In this document: positions 56,048-64,000 of the stretch, in pieces
Numbering within the stretch: the stretch's first letter is position 1
Layout: every line of letters begins with the position of its first letter
Origin: Streptomyces melanogenes
Lineage (GTDB): Bacteria > Actinomycetota > Actinomycetes > Streptomycetales > Streptomycetaceae
Direction: 5' to 3'
DNA: 64,000 nucleotides
Assembly: GCF_014649795.1 (NCBI RefSeq)
Contig: NZ_BMTS01000011.1
Coordinates: 170,391-234,390 of the forward strand
Notes under the pieces: generated by a model
Seen by the model: the letters and a program-made list of their open reading frames with translations, nothing else
The model's database searches: none
Told to the model about the DNA's origin: nothing
Translations under genes and position numbers: made by a program

Positions 56048-57324
56048 CGGCGCACCGCCTCGTGGACGGGGCCGCCCTGCTCCGGGTCCCCCGCGGGCTC
56101 CTCGACGGGCTCCACGCGCCCGCCGCGCCGGTCGTACGCCAGCGCGGTGAGCGCGGCCGCCAGCGAGACCAGACCGCCGACGTAGAAGCCCGAGCGGGCG
56201 CCCAGGTGTTCGGCGAGCCAGCCGATGAGCAGCGAGCCCAGCGGGGTCGAGCCCTGGAGGATCAGGGTGTACAGCGCCATCACCCGGCCCCGGTACTGCG
56301 GGTCGCTGCCGAGCTGGACGCGGTGGTTGACGGCCTGGACGAAGAAGATGGTGGCGCCGCCGGTGAGCGAGAGCAGCACGATCGCGGCCGCGAAGTTCGG
56401 CGCCCAGCCCGCCACCGTCTCCAGGACCGCGAAGACGAGGGCCGCGCCCACCACCAGCCGGCTGGTGGGACGGCTGCGGCGCGCGGTGGTGGCGAACGCG
56501 GCGATCAGCGAGCCCGCCGCGAACCCGGTGGTGAGCAGCCCGAAGGAGGCCGCGTCGGCGTCGAAGACGGTCTTGGCGTACAGCGGAAGCGTGAGCTGGA
56601 AGTTGAGCCCGAAGAGCGAGATCACCCCGACGAGGGCGAGCGGCAGCTTCAGGTCCCGGCGCCCGGCCACGTACTTGAGCCCGTCGACCACCCGCGGCCG
56701 GGTGTCCTGCCGCGCGCCGAGCAGGAGTTCACCGGGCCGCATCATCCGCAGCCCGATCACGGTCGCCAGATAGCTGACGGAGTTGAACAGCATCACCCAG
56801 CCGGTGCCGAAGCCGGTGATGAGCAGCCCCGCGAGGGCGGGGCCGACCACCCGGGCGGTGTTGAAGTACGCGGCGCTCAACGCGGAGGCGTTCGGGAGCA
56901 GTTCGGGCCCGACCAGCTCGCTGACGAACGACATCCGGGTCGGCACCTCGACGGCGTTGACGACCCCGAGGCCGAACGCGCACAGCCAGATGTGCCACAG
57001 CTGCACGGCGTCCGCGAACGCCAGCAGCGCCAGGACCAGGGCCAGCACGCCGGACGCCAGATTGGCGCAGGTGAGCAGGAGCCGCTTGTCGTAGCGGTCG
57101 GCGAGGCGCCCGCCGTACAGGGTGAGCAGCAGCAGCGGCGTGAACTGGAGCGCGGTGACGACGCCGAGGGCGGTGCCGGAGTTGTCGGCCAGGCCGAGGA
57201 CGATCCAGTCCTGGGCCACGACCATCATCCAGGTGCCCGCGACGGAGACGACCTGCCCGGCCGCGAACAGCCGGAAGTTGCGGACCGCCAGGGAGCGGAA
57301 GGGATGGGCGAAGGTGCTGGTCAT
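56044..57324 (-). CDS. MFS transporter (multidrug/enterobactin-exporter-like)
   Basis: Membrane protein of 426 residues with about 12 hydrophobic segments. The signature loop GGRLADRYDKRLLLTCANLASG between helices 2 and 3 and the N-terminal FRSLAVRNFRLFAAGQVVSVAGTWM are typical of the EntS/MFS_3 branch. It presumably exports the polyketide product. It lies in the middle of the biosynthetic operon, 12 bases downstream of the hydrolase gene, and overlaps the phosphopantetheinyl transferase gene. The C-terminal tail is Glu/Asp/Pro-rich. Confidence 0.92.
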   Translation of the reverse strand: MTSTFAHPFRSLAVRNFRLFAAGQVVSVAGTWMMVVAQDWIVLGLADNSGTALGVVTALQFTPLLLLTLYGGRLADRYDKRLLLTCANLASGVLALVLALLAFADAVQLWHIWLCAFGLGVVNAVEVPTRMSFVSELVGPELLPNASALSAAYFNTARVVGPALAGLLITGFGTGWVMLFNSVSYLATVIGLRMMRPGELLLGARQDTRPRVVDGLKYVAGRRDLKLPLALVGVISLFGLNFQLTLPLYAKTVFDADAASFGLLTTGFAAGSLIAAFATTARRSRPTSRLVVGAALVFAVLETVAGWAPNFAAAIVLLSLTGGATIFFVQAVNHRVQLGSDPQYRGRVMALYTLILQGSTPLGSLLIGWLAEHLGARSGFYVGGLVSLAAALTALAYDRRGGRVEPVEEPAGDPEQGGPVHEAVRR

Positions 57325-57336
57325 AGGCTCGGATGG

Positions 57337-58215
57337 TCAGGCATCGCGTCCCGCCCTGGTGATGCAGTCCTCCAGGAAGGCGAGCGTGCGCAGGTGGTAG
57401 GAGCGGGCCGCCCAGCCGAGGCTGATGTTGTGGCCCGCGTCCGGCTGGCGGTCGACGACGATGCGGGGGGCGGCGGTGAGCTGGGCGGCGAGGTCGGCGA
57501 GGTCCTTGTCGCCGTGCAGCCACCAGCCCTCGTGCTCGGCGAAGGTGAGCCGGACGGGGATGCGGACGCGCGGCGCGAGGGCCGCGAACAGCTCGGGCCA
57601 GCGCGGCAGTTCGCTCGCCTCGCGCTCCGGCATCGGCGCCACCAGGGAGCCGCTGCTGCGGAACGTGTTCGGCGGGTAGAGCCGCAGCGGCCCCCAGTGC
57701 CGGGCGATGTGCTTGAGGCCCTTGCGGATGACGCCCGGGGTGACGGCGTAGCGGTGGCCGCAGCCGGAGATGTCGAGGCCGAGGAGGCCGTCGCCGGTGC
57801 AGTGGGCGGCGGCCGACAGGGCGAGCTTGCCGCCGAAGGAGTGCGCGACGAGCAGGATGCCCGCGCCCGTCGGGTACCTGGCGGTGAAGTCGTCGATCCC
57901 GGCGCGCAGCACGTCGGTCTGCTCGGCGACGGTGAGGCCGTCGGGCAGCTGGGCGGCGGACTGCCCGTAGCCGGGCCGGTCGACGGCCAGGACGGTGTAG
58001 CCGAGCCGGGCGCCCAGCGTCAGCAGGGACAGCTCTGGGTGGGCCTGGCCGTCGAAGTACCCGGCGCTCATGCCACCGCCGTGGACGGCGACGACGGTCG
58101 CGCGGGGGGTGCCTTCCGGCTCGCACAGCAGCGCGGACAGGGTGACACCGCCCGCGTCCAGGGTGATCCTGCGGACACCCTGCGAAACGACCGCCGGTGC
58201 GAGCGTGCTTTCCAT
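57337..58215 (-). CDS. Alpha/beta-hydrolase fold enzyme
   Basis: Hydrolase of 292 residues. The oxyanion region is VVAVHGGGMSAGYFDG. The nucleophile elbow is LLVAHSFGGKLAL, with Ala where a Gly is usual. The acid is likely Asp/Glu in LTFAEHEGWWLHGD and the His is in QPDAGHNISLGWAARSYH. A similar hydrolase gene occurs in angucycline operons next to the oxygenases; its step is uncertain (lactone or thioester hydrolysis, or non-catalytic). The ATG at 58215 gives family length; the frame is open far upstream without support. Confidence 0.85.
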   Translation of the reverse strand: MESTLAPAVVSQGVRRITLDAGGVTLSALLCEPEGTPRATVVAVHGGGMSAGYFDGQAHPELSLLTLGARLGYTVLAVDRPGYGQSAAQLPDGLTVAEQTDVLRAGIDDFTARYPTGAGILLVAHSFGGKLALSAAAHCTGDGLLGLDISGCGHRYAVTPGVIRKGLKHIARHWGPLRLYPPNTFRSSGSLVAPMPEREASELPRWPELFAALAPRVRIPVRLTFAEHEGWWLHGDKDLADLAAQLTAAPRIVVDRQPDAGHNISLGWAARSYHLRTLAFLEDCITRAGRDA

Positions 58216-58253
58216 CAAAGCCCCCGTTTGCGTTGAGGTTCGTTCGGCCGCGG

Positions 58254-58279
58254 CCCCGCGCCCCTGAAGGGGCGCGGGG
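58254..58279. repeat. Dispersed GC-rich palindrome within the polyketide operon
   Basis: Perfect 11-base arms (CCCCGCGCCCC and complement) with a 4-base loop, between the hydroxylase stop and the hydrolase start. It is the same element as at 16186. It may act as a processing or attenuation hairpin. Confidence 0.6.
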
Positions 58280-58345
58280 AACCGCACGACCGGCCACCGA
58301 CGGCCCGCAGACGCGACACCGCCTTCAGAACCGAGCTCTCCCGCG

Positions 58346-59848
58346 TCACGAACCCGCCGGACCGAACCACTGCCCGAGCGCGGCCTCCAGGCCCGGGACG
58401 TCGTCCCCGGCCCAGGCGACATATCCGTCGGGCCGGACCAGCACGGCACCCGTACCCGCGAGCGGATCGGTGCCGCCGTCCACCGGCTTGGCCGAGGCGG
58501 TGACCACGTCGACCCGCCCCTGCCACGCGGCGGCGGCGCCCCGTACGGCCGAGGAGTCGCCCAGGTCGAGCAGGACCCCGCGGGCCGCGTGCAGCAGCGC
58601 CGTCGTGCTGGTCTCGCCGTCCGCCAGGACCAGCGTGCGGTGCGCGATCCGGCGCCCCACCAACGGGTGCTCGCCGCCCAGCTCGTACCGGATGTCCAGA
58701 CCACTGACGATCCCGGCGAGGTGGCGCTTGACGTCGTCGTACTGGATGAGCTCGCCGAAGAGCTGGCGCAGCGGGTCGGCCTCGGGGCCGCCGAGGAAGA
58801 CCATGCCCTGGGCGCGGGTGTTCATCAGCAGCCGCGCACCCACCGGGTGCCGCTCGCCGTGGTACGTGTCGAGCAGCCCTTCCGGCGCGGTCCCGGCGAT
58901 CTCCGCGGCCAGCTTCCAGCCGAGGTTGGCCGCGTCCTGGACGCCGGTGCTCAGGCCCTGGCCGCCGGCCGGGAGGTGGATGTGGGCGGCGTCGCCGACC
59001 AGCAGGACCCGGCCGCGCCGGTACTCGGACGCCTGGCGGGTGGCGTCGCTGAAGAAGCTGACCCACTCGGCGCCGCCGTGCGAGATGTCCTCACCGGTGA
59101 TCGACTGCCAGGCGGCGGCGACCTCCTCGAAGGAGACCGACTCGCCGCTGGCGCGGGCGGGCGCGTTGTCGGGGCAGACGATGATCCGGTCCACGCCCGG
59201 GGCGAGCGGGGCCGCCATCACCATGCCGTTGTTGAGCCGCTCTCCCAGGAAGCGCGGGCGCAGCTCGCAGCCGGTGACGTCGGCGAGGAACATCGCCCGG
59301 GTCGCGGAGGTGCCCGGGAAGTCGAACCCGGCGGCCTCGCGCACCACGCTGCGGCCGCCGTCGGCGCCCACCAGGTAGGAGGCGCGCAGCTTGCGCACCG
59401 CGTTGGGCGTCTGGACGGTGATCTCGACGTCGTCGCCGTCCAGGAAGCCGTCGGTCAGCTCCAGGAAGTCCCAGCCGCGCCGGATGTCGACGCCCAGCTC
59501 GGCCGCCCACTCCTCCAGGACCGCCTCGGTCTTGTACTGCGGGATGCCGCGCGCCCCGAAGTGCCCGCCCTCCAGGACGGTGTAGTCGAACTGCACCCCG
59601 CCGAAGTGGCCCATCGGGCTGATCTCCAGCGTCTCGCCCTGCCCGAAGCGGGGCAGCAGTCCGCGCTGGTCGAAGATCTCCATGGCGCGGGCCGTGAAGC
59701 CCAGGCCGCGGGACTGCCCGGTGGGCTTCGCCAGCCGCTCGACGACGACGACCCGCGCCCCGCCGAGCCGCAGCTCGGCGGCGAGCATGAGACCGGTCGG
59801 ACCCGCGCCGACGATGATGACATCGGTGTCCACGGCTGTCCCCTCCAT
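58346..59848 (-). CDS. FAD-dependent hydroxylase, PgaE-like (angucycline C-12/C-12b type)
   Basis: Flavin hydroxylase of 500 residues. The FAD site is VIIVGAGPTGLMLAAELRLGG, the DG motif is LVGADGGRSVVREAAGFDFPG and the GD motif is VLLVGDAAHIHLPAGGQGLST. The C-terminal thioredoxin-like domain ends RPDGYVAWAG. GLGFTARAMEIFDQRGLLPRFG is nearly the same as what I recall from PgaE/JadH, the angucycline 12-hydroxylases. It should oxidise the benz[a]anthracene core to a quinone. The ATG at 59848 follows a purine-rich leader. It is the second oxygenase of the operon. Confidence 0.92.
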   Translation of the reverse strand: MEGTAVDTDVIIVGAGPTGLMLAAELRLGGARVVVVERLAKPTGQSRGLGFTARAMEIFDQRGLLPRFGQGETLEISPMGHFGGVQFDYTVLEGGHFGARGIPQYKTEAVLEEWAAELGVDIRRGWDFLELTDGFLDGDDVEITVQTPNAVRKLRASYLVGADGGRSVVREAAGFDFPGTSATRAMFLADVTGCELRPRFLGERLNNGMVMAAPLAPGVDRIIVCPDNAPARASGESVSFEEVAAAWQSITGEDISHGGAEWVSFFSDATRQASEYRRGRVLLVGDAAHIHLPAGGQGLSTGVQDAANLGWKLAAEIAGTAPEGLLDTYHGERHPVGARLLMNTRAQGMVFLGGPEADPLRQLFGELIQYDDVKRHLAGIVSGLDIRYELGGEHPLVGRRIAHRTLVLADGETSTTALLHAARGVLLDLGDSSAVRGAAAAWQGRVDVVTASAKPVDGGTDPLAGTGAVLVRPDGYVAWAGDDVPGLEAALGQWFGPAGS

Positions 59849-59942
59849 AGTGTTCCCTTTCCTGGACGTGCCCTGTCGTGCCCTGTCGTGCTGAGGAGTC
59901 GTACGGTCGTGCGCGGGGGTGGGGGGTTGTGCCTGCGGGAGG

Positions 59943-61418
59943 TCAGTGGGAGGGGCCGAACCAGCGCTCCAGGGCCTCCCGCAGCCCGGAGCCGTCGGTG
60001 TCGGGCGCGCCCGCCCAGGCCACGTGCCCGTCGGGCCGCACCAGGACGGCGCCCACGCCGTCGAGGGCGCCGTCCCTCTCCGGCGCGGCCGGGAGGGCCG
60101 TGACCCGGTCCGCCCAGCCGGAGGTGTCCGGCAGCGCCGCACCGCCGCCGGACAGATCGAGGAGTACACCGCGTGCGGTGCGCAGCAACTGGGCCGTGTT
60201 CACCGGGCCTTCGCCGGTGGTCAGGCCCGCGTCCGGCAGCCGGGCGCCGAGCAGCGGGTGCTCCGGGCCGCCGACGTCGTAGCGGATGTCGAGACCACTG
60301 ATCATCCCGGCGAGGTGCGCCCGGACGTCGTCGTGGGTGAGGAGTTCGGTGAGCACCGAGCGCAGCGGCTCCACCTCGGGGCCGCCGAGCAGCAGCATGG
60401 CCTGCGCCCTGATGTTGGACAGGACCCGCCGGCCGACCTCGTGGCGCTCGGTGTGGTACGTGTCGAGCAGGCCCTCGGGGGCCGACCCGCCGAGGTGCAG
60501 GGCCAGCTTCCAGCCCAGGTTGAAGGCGTCCTGGAGGCCGAGGTTGAGGGCCTGGCCGCCGATCGGCATCTGGCGGTGGGCGGCGTCCCCGGCGAACAGG
60601 ATCCGGCCGCTGCGGTACCGGGTGAGCTGGCGGTTGGCGTCGCCGAACGAGTTCGCCCAGAGCGGGGTGCCGCCGCTGATGTCCTCGCCGGTGACGCGCT
60701 TCCAGACGGCCGCGATCTCGCCGAACTCCGGGTCTCCGGTGCGCGGTTCGGCCTGGGAGCCGAACTCGTGCACCATGACCCGGGTGACCCCGTCGCGGGT
60801 CGCCGCGATGGCGAGCCCGGCGGGCAGCCGCTCGAAGCGGCGGTTGGGGATGGTGACTCCGGCCACGTCCGCGCGCAGCAGCTCGCGGCCGGCGTCGTTG
60901 CCGGGGAACTCGGCCCCGGTGAGGCGGCGCACGGTGGAGTCCTCGCCGTCGCACCCGACGAGGAATCCACCGCGCACCACGACCGTGCCCTCGGGCCCGG
61001 CCGCCGTCGCCTCGACGAAGTCGCCCCGGTCGGACACCCCGCGCAGCTCGTGCCCGCGCCGGATGTCCACCCCCAGCGAGAGCGCCCACTCCTGGAGCAG
61101 GGCCTCGGTCCGGGTCTGGGGCATCTTCCACTGCCCGGGGTAGGGGCTGGGCAGTGTGAGGTCCATCGGGATGCCGCCGAAGTGGCCGCGCGGCTCGTTC
61201 GGCGGCGTCCCGAAGACGTCGAGCAGGCCACGGCTGTCGAGGAGCTCCATGGTGCGGGCGTGCAGCGTGGAGGCCCTCGACTCCGTGGTGGGCGTGGCCC
61301 GTTGTTCCAGTACGACCACGTCGGCTCCGCCCAGCCGCAGCTCACCGGCGAGCAGCAGCCCGACGGGTCCGGCGCCGACGACGATGACCTGGGTGTCTGG
61401 GCGGTCCGTGGTGGTCAT
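59943..61418 (-). CDS. FAD-dependent hydroxylase, first oxygenase of the polyketide operon
   Basis: Flavin hydroxylase of 491 residues, related to but distinct from the one downstream. The FAD site is VIVVGAGPVGLLLAGELRLGG, the DG motif is VGCDGEDSTVRRLTG (Glu replaces a Gly) and the GD motif is ILFAGDAAHRQMPIGGQALNLG. RASTLHARTMELLDSRGLLDVFG replaces the PgaE-type FTARAMEIF segment, as in the JadF/UrdM-like group. It probably works early on the tetracyclic core. The ATG at 61418 lies 6 bases after the aromatase stop, so translation is likely coupled. Confidence 0.9.
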   Translation of the reverse strand: MTTTDRPDTQVIVVGAGPVGLLLAGELRLGGADVVVLEQRATPTTESRASTLHARTMELLDSRGLLDVFGTPPNEPRGHFGGIPMDLTLPSPYPGQWKMPQTRTEALLQEWALSLGVDIRRGHELRGVSDRGDFVEATAAGPEGTVVVRGGFLVGCDGEDSTVRRLTGAEFPGNDAGRELLRADVAGVTIPNRRFERLPAGLAIAATRDGVTRVMVHEFGSQAEPRTGDPEFGEIAAVWKRVTGEDISGGTPLWANSFGDANRQLTRYRSGRILFAGDAAHRQMPIGGQALNLGLQDAFNLGWKLALHLGGSAPEGLLDTYHTERHEVGRRVLSNIRAQAMLLLGGPEVEPLRSVLTELLTHDDVRAHLAGMISGLDIRYDVGGPEHPLLGARLPDAGLTTGEGPVNTAQLLRTARGVLLDLSGGGAALPDTSGWADRVTALPAAPERDGALDGVGAVLVRPDGHVAWAGAPDTDGSGLREALERWFGPSH

Positions 61419-61424
61419 GCGGGA

Positions 61425-62360
61425 TCAGCCCTTCGACTCGGCGTACGTCTTGGCGTGGTTGAGCGTGGCCGTGCTGTTGGTGGACAGCGCGGTGTGCACG
61501 TACTCACGGGCGTCCGCGACGGTGGCCTCGGGGCCGAGGATCTTCGCGATGTTGTCCGTGTTGAGCGTGACCGTGTGCTGCGAGGAGGCGGCGGTGCCCT
61601 CCGGGGTCTCCTCGAACGTCCAGATCCCGGTGTGCAGGGTCATCAGCGCGGGCAGCGTGATCTGCTTGTACGCGATCTTGTGGTTCGGGAAGGTCACCCG
61701 GTACGACTTGGTGGTGTGCACCGAGCCGTCCTTGGCGCGGGTGTCCATCTCCAGGGTCTGGAGCCCGGGGGTGTCCTCGGTCAGCCGGACCACGGCCACG
61801 TGCGGCAGCCGCTCGGACCACAGGTTCGCCTCGTTGATGAAGTCGAACAGGTCCTTGGGCGAGCCCTGGACGATGACGGTGTCGGTGAACGAGAACGTCA
61901 CCTCCTCGGTGGCGTGCGCCAGCTCGACGTTCTGCTTGAGCGCGGCCAGCTCCGAGCGGCTGTTCTTGTCGACCGCCTCGTCGATCCAGGCCAGGCCCTC
62001 GGGGTCGTCGTCGATCGCCCGGTAGTCGTGCAGCAGCCGCACGCGCGAGGAGTTCTCGGCCAGGGTCTCGATGATCCAGGTGCCGCCCATCGCCGCGACC
62101 GGAGGCGTGGTGACCTCCTGGCGGAAGGTGATGCGCAGGCCCTCGGGGTCCAGCTCGCGGTGCGAGGTCCAGTTCTTGGCCTCGCCGTTGGCGGTGGCCC
62201 AGATCCGGATGCGCTCGTGGTTGTCGTGCTCACCGACCTGGTCCACGTAGATCGTGGGCGGGAAGATCCGCGGCCAGTTGGTCACCTCCGCCAGCAGCCG
62301 GTACACCGCGGCGGCGGGGGCGTCGATGGTGATCTCGTGCTCGACCTCACGGGTCGTCAT
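61425..62360 (-). CDS. Didomain aromatase/cyclase (START/SRPBCC fold)
   Basis: Polyketide cyclase/aromatase of 311 residues with two SRPBCC domains. Domain 1 (about 5-145) begins VEHEITIDAPAAAVYRLLAEVTNWPRIFP; domain 2 (about 150-305) begins SFTDTVIVQGSPKDLFDFINEANLWSERLPHV. Didomain enzymes (JadD/AlpE/ActVII class) dehydrate and aromatise the first ring of a C9-reduced decaketide. This fits the adjacent ketoreductase. The ATG at 62360 has GGAGGAG upstream. It lies 29 bases after the ketoreductase stop. Confidence 0.93.
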   Translation of the reverse strand: MTTREVEHEITIDAPAAAVYRLLAEVTNWPRIFPPTIYVDQVGEHDNHERIRIWATANGEAKNWTSHRELDPEGLRITFRQEVTTPPVAAMGGTWIIETLAENSSRVRLLHDYRAIDDDPEGLAWIDEAVDKNSRSELAALKQNVELAHATEEVTFSFTDTVIVQGSPKDLFDFINEANLWSERLPHVAVVRLTEDTPGLQTLEMDTRAKDGSVHTTKSYRVTFPNHKIAYKQITLPALMTLHTGIWTFEETPEGTAASSQHTVTLNTDNIAKILGPEATVADAREYVHTALSTNSTATLNHAKTYAESKG

Positions 62361-62389
62361 AACCGCTCCTCCTTCGGGTGTGTGGCGGA

Positions 62390-63175
62390 TCAGAAGTTGC
62401 CGAGGCCGCCGCAGACGTTGAGCGCCTGCGCGGTGATGGAGGCGGCGGTGTCGGAGGCCAGGTAGCCGACCAGACCCGCGACCTCGTCCGGGGTGGAGTA
62501 GCGGCCGAGCGGGATCTTGGACTGGAACTTCTCCAGGATCGCGTCCTCGGAGGTGGAGTACGCGGCCGCGTAGCCCTGCCGCACGCGCTGCGCCATCGGC
62601 GTCTCGACGTAACCGGGGCAGACGGCGTTGACCGTGATGCCGGTGGGCGCGAGCTCGTTGCCGAGCGCCTTGGTGAAGCCGACCACGCCGTGCTTGGAGG
62701 CCGAGTACGGGGCGCCGAGCACGACGCCCTGCTTGCCCGCGGTGGAGGCGATGTTGATGATCCGGCCGCGGTCCTTGTGGCGCATGCCGCCGGTGTTGAG
62801 GACCTCGCGGGTGACCCGGAAGACGCTGTTCAGGTTGGTGTCGATGACGGCGTCCCACAGCTCGTCCTCGATGTCGGCGGTGACGCCGCCACCGGACCGG
62901 CCGGCGTTGTTGACCAGCACGTCGACGGTGCCGAAGCGGTCGACGGCGGCCTGGACGAAGGCCTTGACGCTGTCGGCGTCGGTGACGTCGAGGGCCGAGC
63001 CGTCGGCCTCCAGACCCTCGCCCTGGAGCTGCTTGACGGTCTCGGTGACGTTCTCGGCGTTGCGCGCGCCGATGAAGACCTTGTGGCCCTGGGAGGCGAG
63101 CAGCCGGGCCACGGAGAGCCCGATGCCGCTCGTGGCACCCGTCACCAGTGCGACCCGTGCGGTGTTCTCGGTCAT
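62390..63175 (-). CDS. Type II PKS C9 ketoreductase (ActIII-like SDR)
   Basis: NADPH-dependent ketoreductase of 261 residues. The cofactor site is VALVTGATSGIGLSVARLL, NNAGRSGGG follows, and the catalytic Ser (IASTAGKQG) and Tyr-x3-Lys (YSASKHGVVG) are present. ETPMAQRVRQGYAA matches the ActIII substrate lid. It should reduce the C9 carbonyl of the nascent polyketide. It lies between ACP and aromatase genes, in the order usual for angucycline operons. The ATG at 63175 follows AAGGAAG. Confidence 0.94.
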   Translation of the reverse strand: MTENTARVALVTGATSGIGLSVARLLASQGHKVFIGARNAENVTETVKQLQGEGLEADGSALDVTDADSVKAFVQAAVDRFGTVDVLVNNAGRSGGGVTADIEDELWDAVIDTNLNSVFRVTREVLNTGGMRHKDRGRIINIASTAGKQGVVLGAPYSASKHGVVGFTKALGNELAPTGITVNAVCPGYVETPMAQRVRQGYAAAYSTSEDAILEKFQSKIPLGRYSTPDEVAGLVGYLASDTAASITAQALNVCGGLGNF

Positions 63176-63198
63176 GTCGTTCTTCCTTAGTCTGTGGC

Positions 63199-63465
63199 TC
63201 AGGCGGCGGACGCGGAGGACAGCTGGGCGTTGACGACGTCGATGAGGGCGCGCGGCGTGGTGGCGTCGGTCAGCGCGTCGTCGTCCAGCGAGATGCCGTA
63301 CTCACGCTCGATCCGGCCGCCCGTCTCCAGGAGCGCGAGCGACTCGTATCCCAGGACCTCGAACTCGGTGTCCAGAATGTCGCCGTCCAGGTCGACGCCC
63401 TCGTCGGCGCCCGCTGCCTCGAGCAGGATGCGCTTCAGGTCCTCGAGGGTGAACGTGGTGGCCAT
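63199..63465 (-). CDS. Type II PKS acyl carrier protein
   Basis: Carrier protein of 88 residues. The phosphopantetheine serine is in FEVLGYESLALLETGG, and the acidic helix II is as usual. It carries the growing chain to the ketosynthase pair, ketoreductase and cyclase. The dedicated phosphopantetheinyl transferase of the same operon probably activates it. The ATG at 63465 follows GGAAGGG. A 101-base gap separates it from the chain-length factor gene. Confidence 0.95.
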   Translation of the reverse strand: MATTFTLEDLKRILLEAAGADEGVDLDGDILDTEFEVLGYESLALLETGGRIEREYGISLDDDALTDATTPRALIDVVNAQLSSASAA

Positions 63466-63566
63466 GGGATTTCCCTTCCTCTGTACGGCGTGCCGCAGGG
63501 GCTGGTCGCAGTGGTGTTCAGCGGTGGTGCGTGGACAGGTGGTGCGGTGGAGCGGTTGCGTACCGG

Positions 63567-64000
63567 CTATGCGGCGGCACGGACGACGACGGCGGAGTTG
63601 AAGCCGCCGTAGCCGCGGGCGACGACCAGCGCGGTGCGCACCTCGGCGGTGCGCGGCTCGCCCAGGACCAGGTCGAGGTCGTACTCGGCGGCCGGGTCGA
63701 TGTGCACGGTGGGCGGGATGACCCCGTCCTTGATGGCGAGGAAGGCGGCGGCCAGGTCCAGCGGGGCCGCGCCCGAGTAGAGGCGTCCGGTCATCGTCTT
63801 GGGCGCGGTGACCGCGACCCCCCGGGTGCCGAAGACGGCGTTGAGCGCCTCGGCCTCCTGGCGGTCGAGCTCGGGGTCGGCGGCCGCGTCGGCGAAGACC
63901 ACGTCCACGTCACCCGGTGCGACCCCGGCGTCGGCCAGGGCGAGTTCGATGGCCTTGCGCAGCCCGGGCGGACGGCCGGAGCCGGCCTTCGGGTCGATGG
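63567..64000 (-). CDS. Type II PKS chain-length factor (KS-beta), C-terminal part
   Basis: C-terminal roughly 143 residues of a ketosynthase-like protein; the gene continues beyond the right edge. Readable motifs are DVDVVFADAAADPELDRQEAEAL, VTAPKTMTGRLYSGAAPLDLAAAFLAI, PPTVHIDP and a C-terminal GYGGFNSAVVV. Ketosynthase alpha normally has GTKS and an active-site-linked HxxFG ending; TMTGRLYSG and GYGGFNS are the chain-length-factor versions. With KS-alpha (expected just to the right) it would set the polyketide length. Length control cannot be judged because the pocket residues are not in view. Confidence 0.92.
   Translation of the reverse strand, partial: IDPKAGSGRPPGLRKAIELALADAGVAPGDVDVVFADAAADPELDRQEAEALNAVFGTRGVAVTAPKTMTGRLYSGAAPLDLAAAFLAIKDGVIPPTVHIDPAAEYDLDLVLGEPRTAEVRTALVVARGYGGFNSAVVVRAAA

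Noticed and set aside
1..64000. CRISPR arrays, tRNA or rRNA genes, integrases or transposases
   Set aside because: No regularly spaced repeats, cloverleaf-like sequences or recombinase motifs were seen; only short dispersed palindromes.

Overview
This is GC-rich actinobacterial DNA, almost certainly Streptomyces. It shows strong third-position G/C bias, GTG/TTG starts, many ATGA/GTGA start-stop overlaps, and a recognisable parE - serine protease - hrdB - whiH core block. All calls come from reading the sequence; no database search was run.

Region 1 (0-21 kb) is conserved chromosome. It holds an SsuBC/TauBC-type ABC importer, a CitB-type response regulator, an acetate-type Na+/solute symporter with its DUF485 partner, and a LuxR/NarL two-component system with a small membrane protein. 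These are followed by topoisomerase IV subunit B (parE), a zinc-ribbon miniprotein, a secreted trypsin-like protease, the principal sigma factor HrdB, the sporulation regulator WhiH, an ABC ATPase/permease fusion, an NrtR-like NUDIX regulator, a glycogen-debranching-like protein and a DUF4192 protein.

Region 2 (21-32 kb) is accessory. It contains an AhpD-like protein, a secreted ScyD/ScyE-family protein, an O-methyltransferase-like protein with an altered cofactor motif, and a tightly coupled seven-gene ebo-type operon (inositol-phosphate synthase-like, UbiA-like, TIM barrel, EboA, TatD-like, EboE, phosphodiesterase).

Region 3 (32-64 kb, running off the right edge) is an aromatic polyketide cluster. 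The minus-strand operon from 64 kb to 53.4 kb encodes chain-length factor (partial), ACP, ketoreductase, didomain aromatase/cyclase, two PgaE/JadH-type flavin hydroxylases, a hydrolase, an MFS exporter, a phosphopantetheinyl transferase and two acyl-CoA carboxylase subunits. That gene set is typical of angucyclines. Facing it is a plus-strand operon (44.6-51.6 kb) with a dicluster ferredoxin, a large protein of unknown fold, an amidase, a glutamine-synthetase homologue, an adenylosuccinate-lyase homologue and a GNAT acetyltransferase. This is the gene set shared by the kinamycin and fosfazinomycin pathways for making acetylhydrazine and loading hydrazine on a glutamyl carrier. The cluster therefore probably makes a diazo-, hydrazine- or hydrazide-bearing angucycline-type compound (kinamycin/lomaiviticin relatives). 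The enzymes that make nitrite from aspartate, the ketosynthase alpha and the ring-contraction enzymes are not in the window.

Between these operons lie a third flavin hydroxylase with an ABM monooxygenase, a VOC protein, an NmrA-like reductase, a gamma-glutamyl hydrolase, and an ECF41 module (two paralogous ECF sigma factors, an NmrA-like reductase and an MMPL exporter) with visible ECF41-type promoters. Regulation appears layered. A StrR-like activator, a JadR1-like atypical response regulator and one ECF41 sigma factor each carry a TTA leucine codon, implying dependence on the bldA tRNA.
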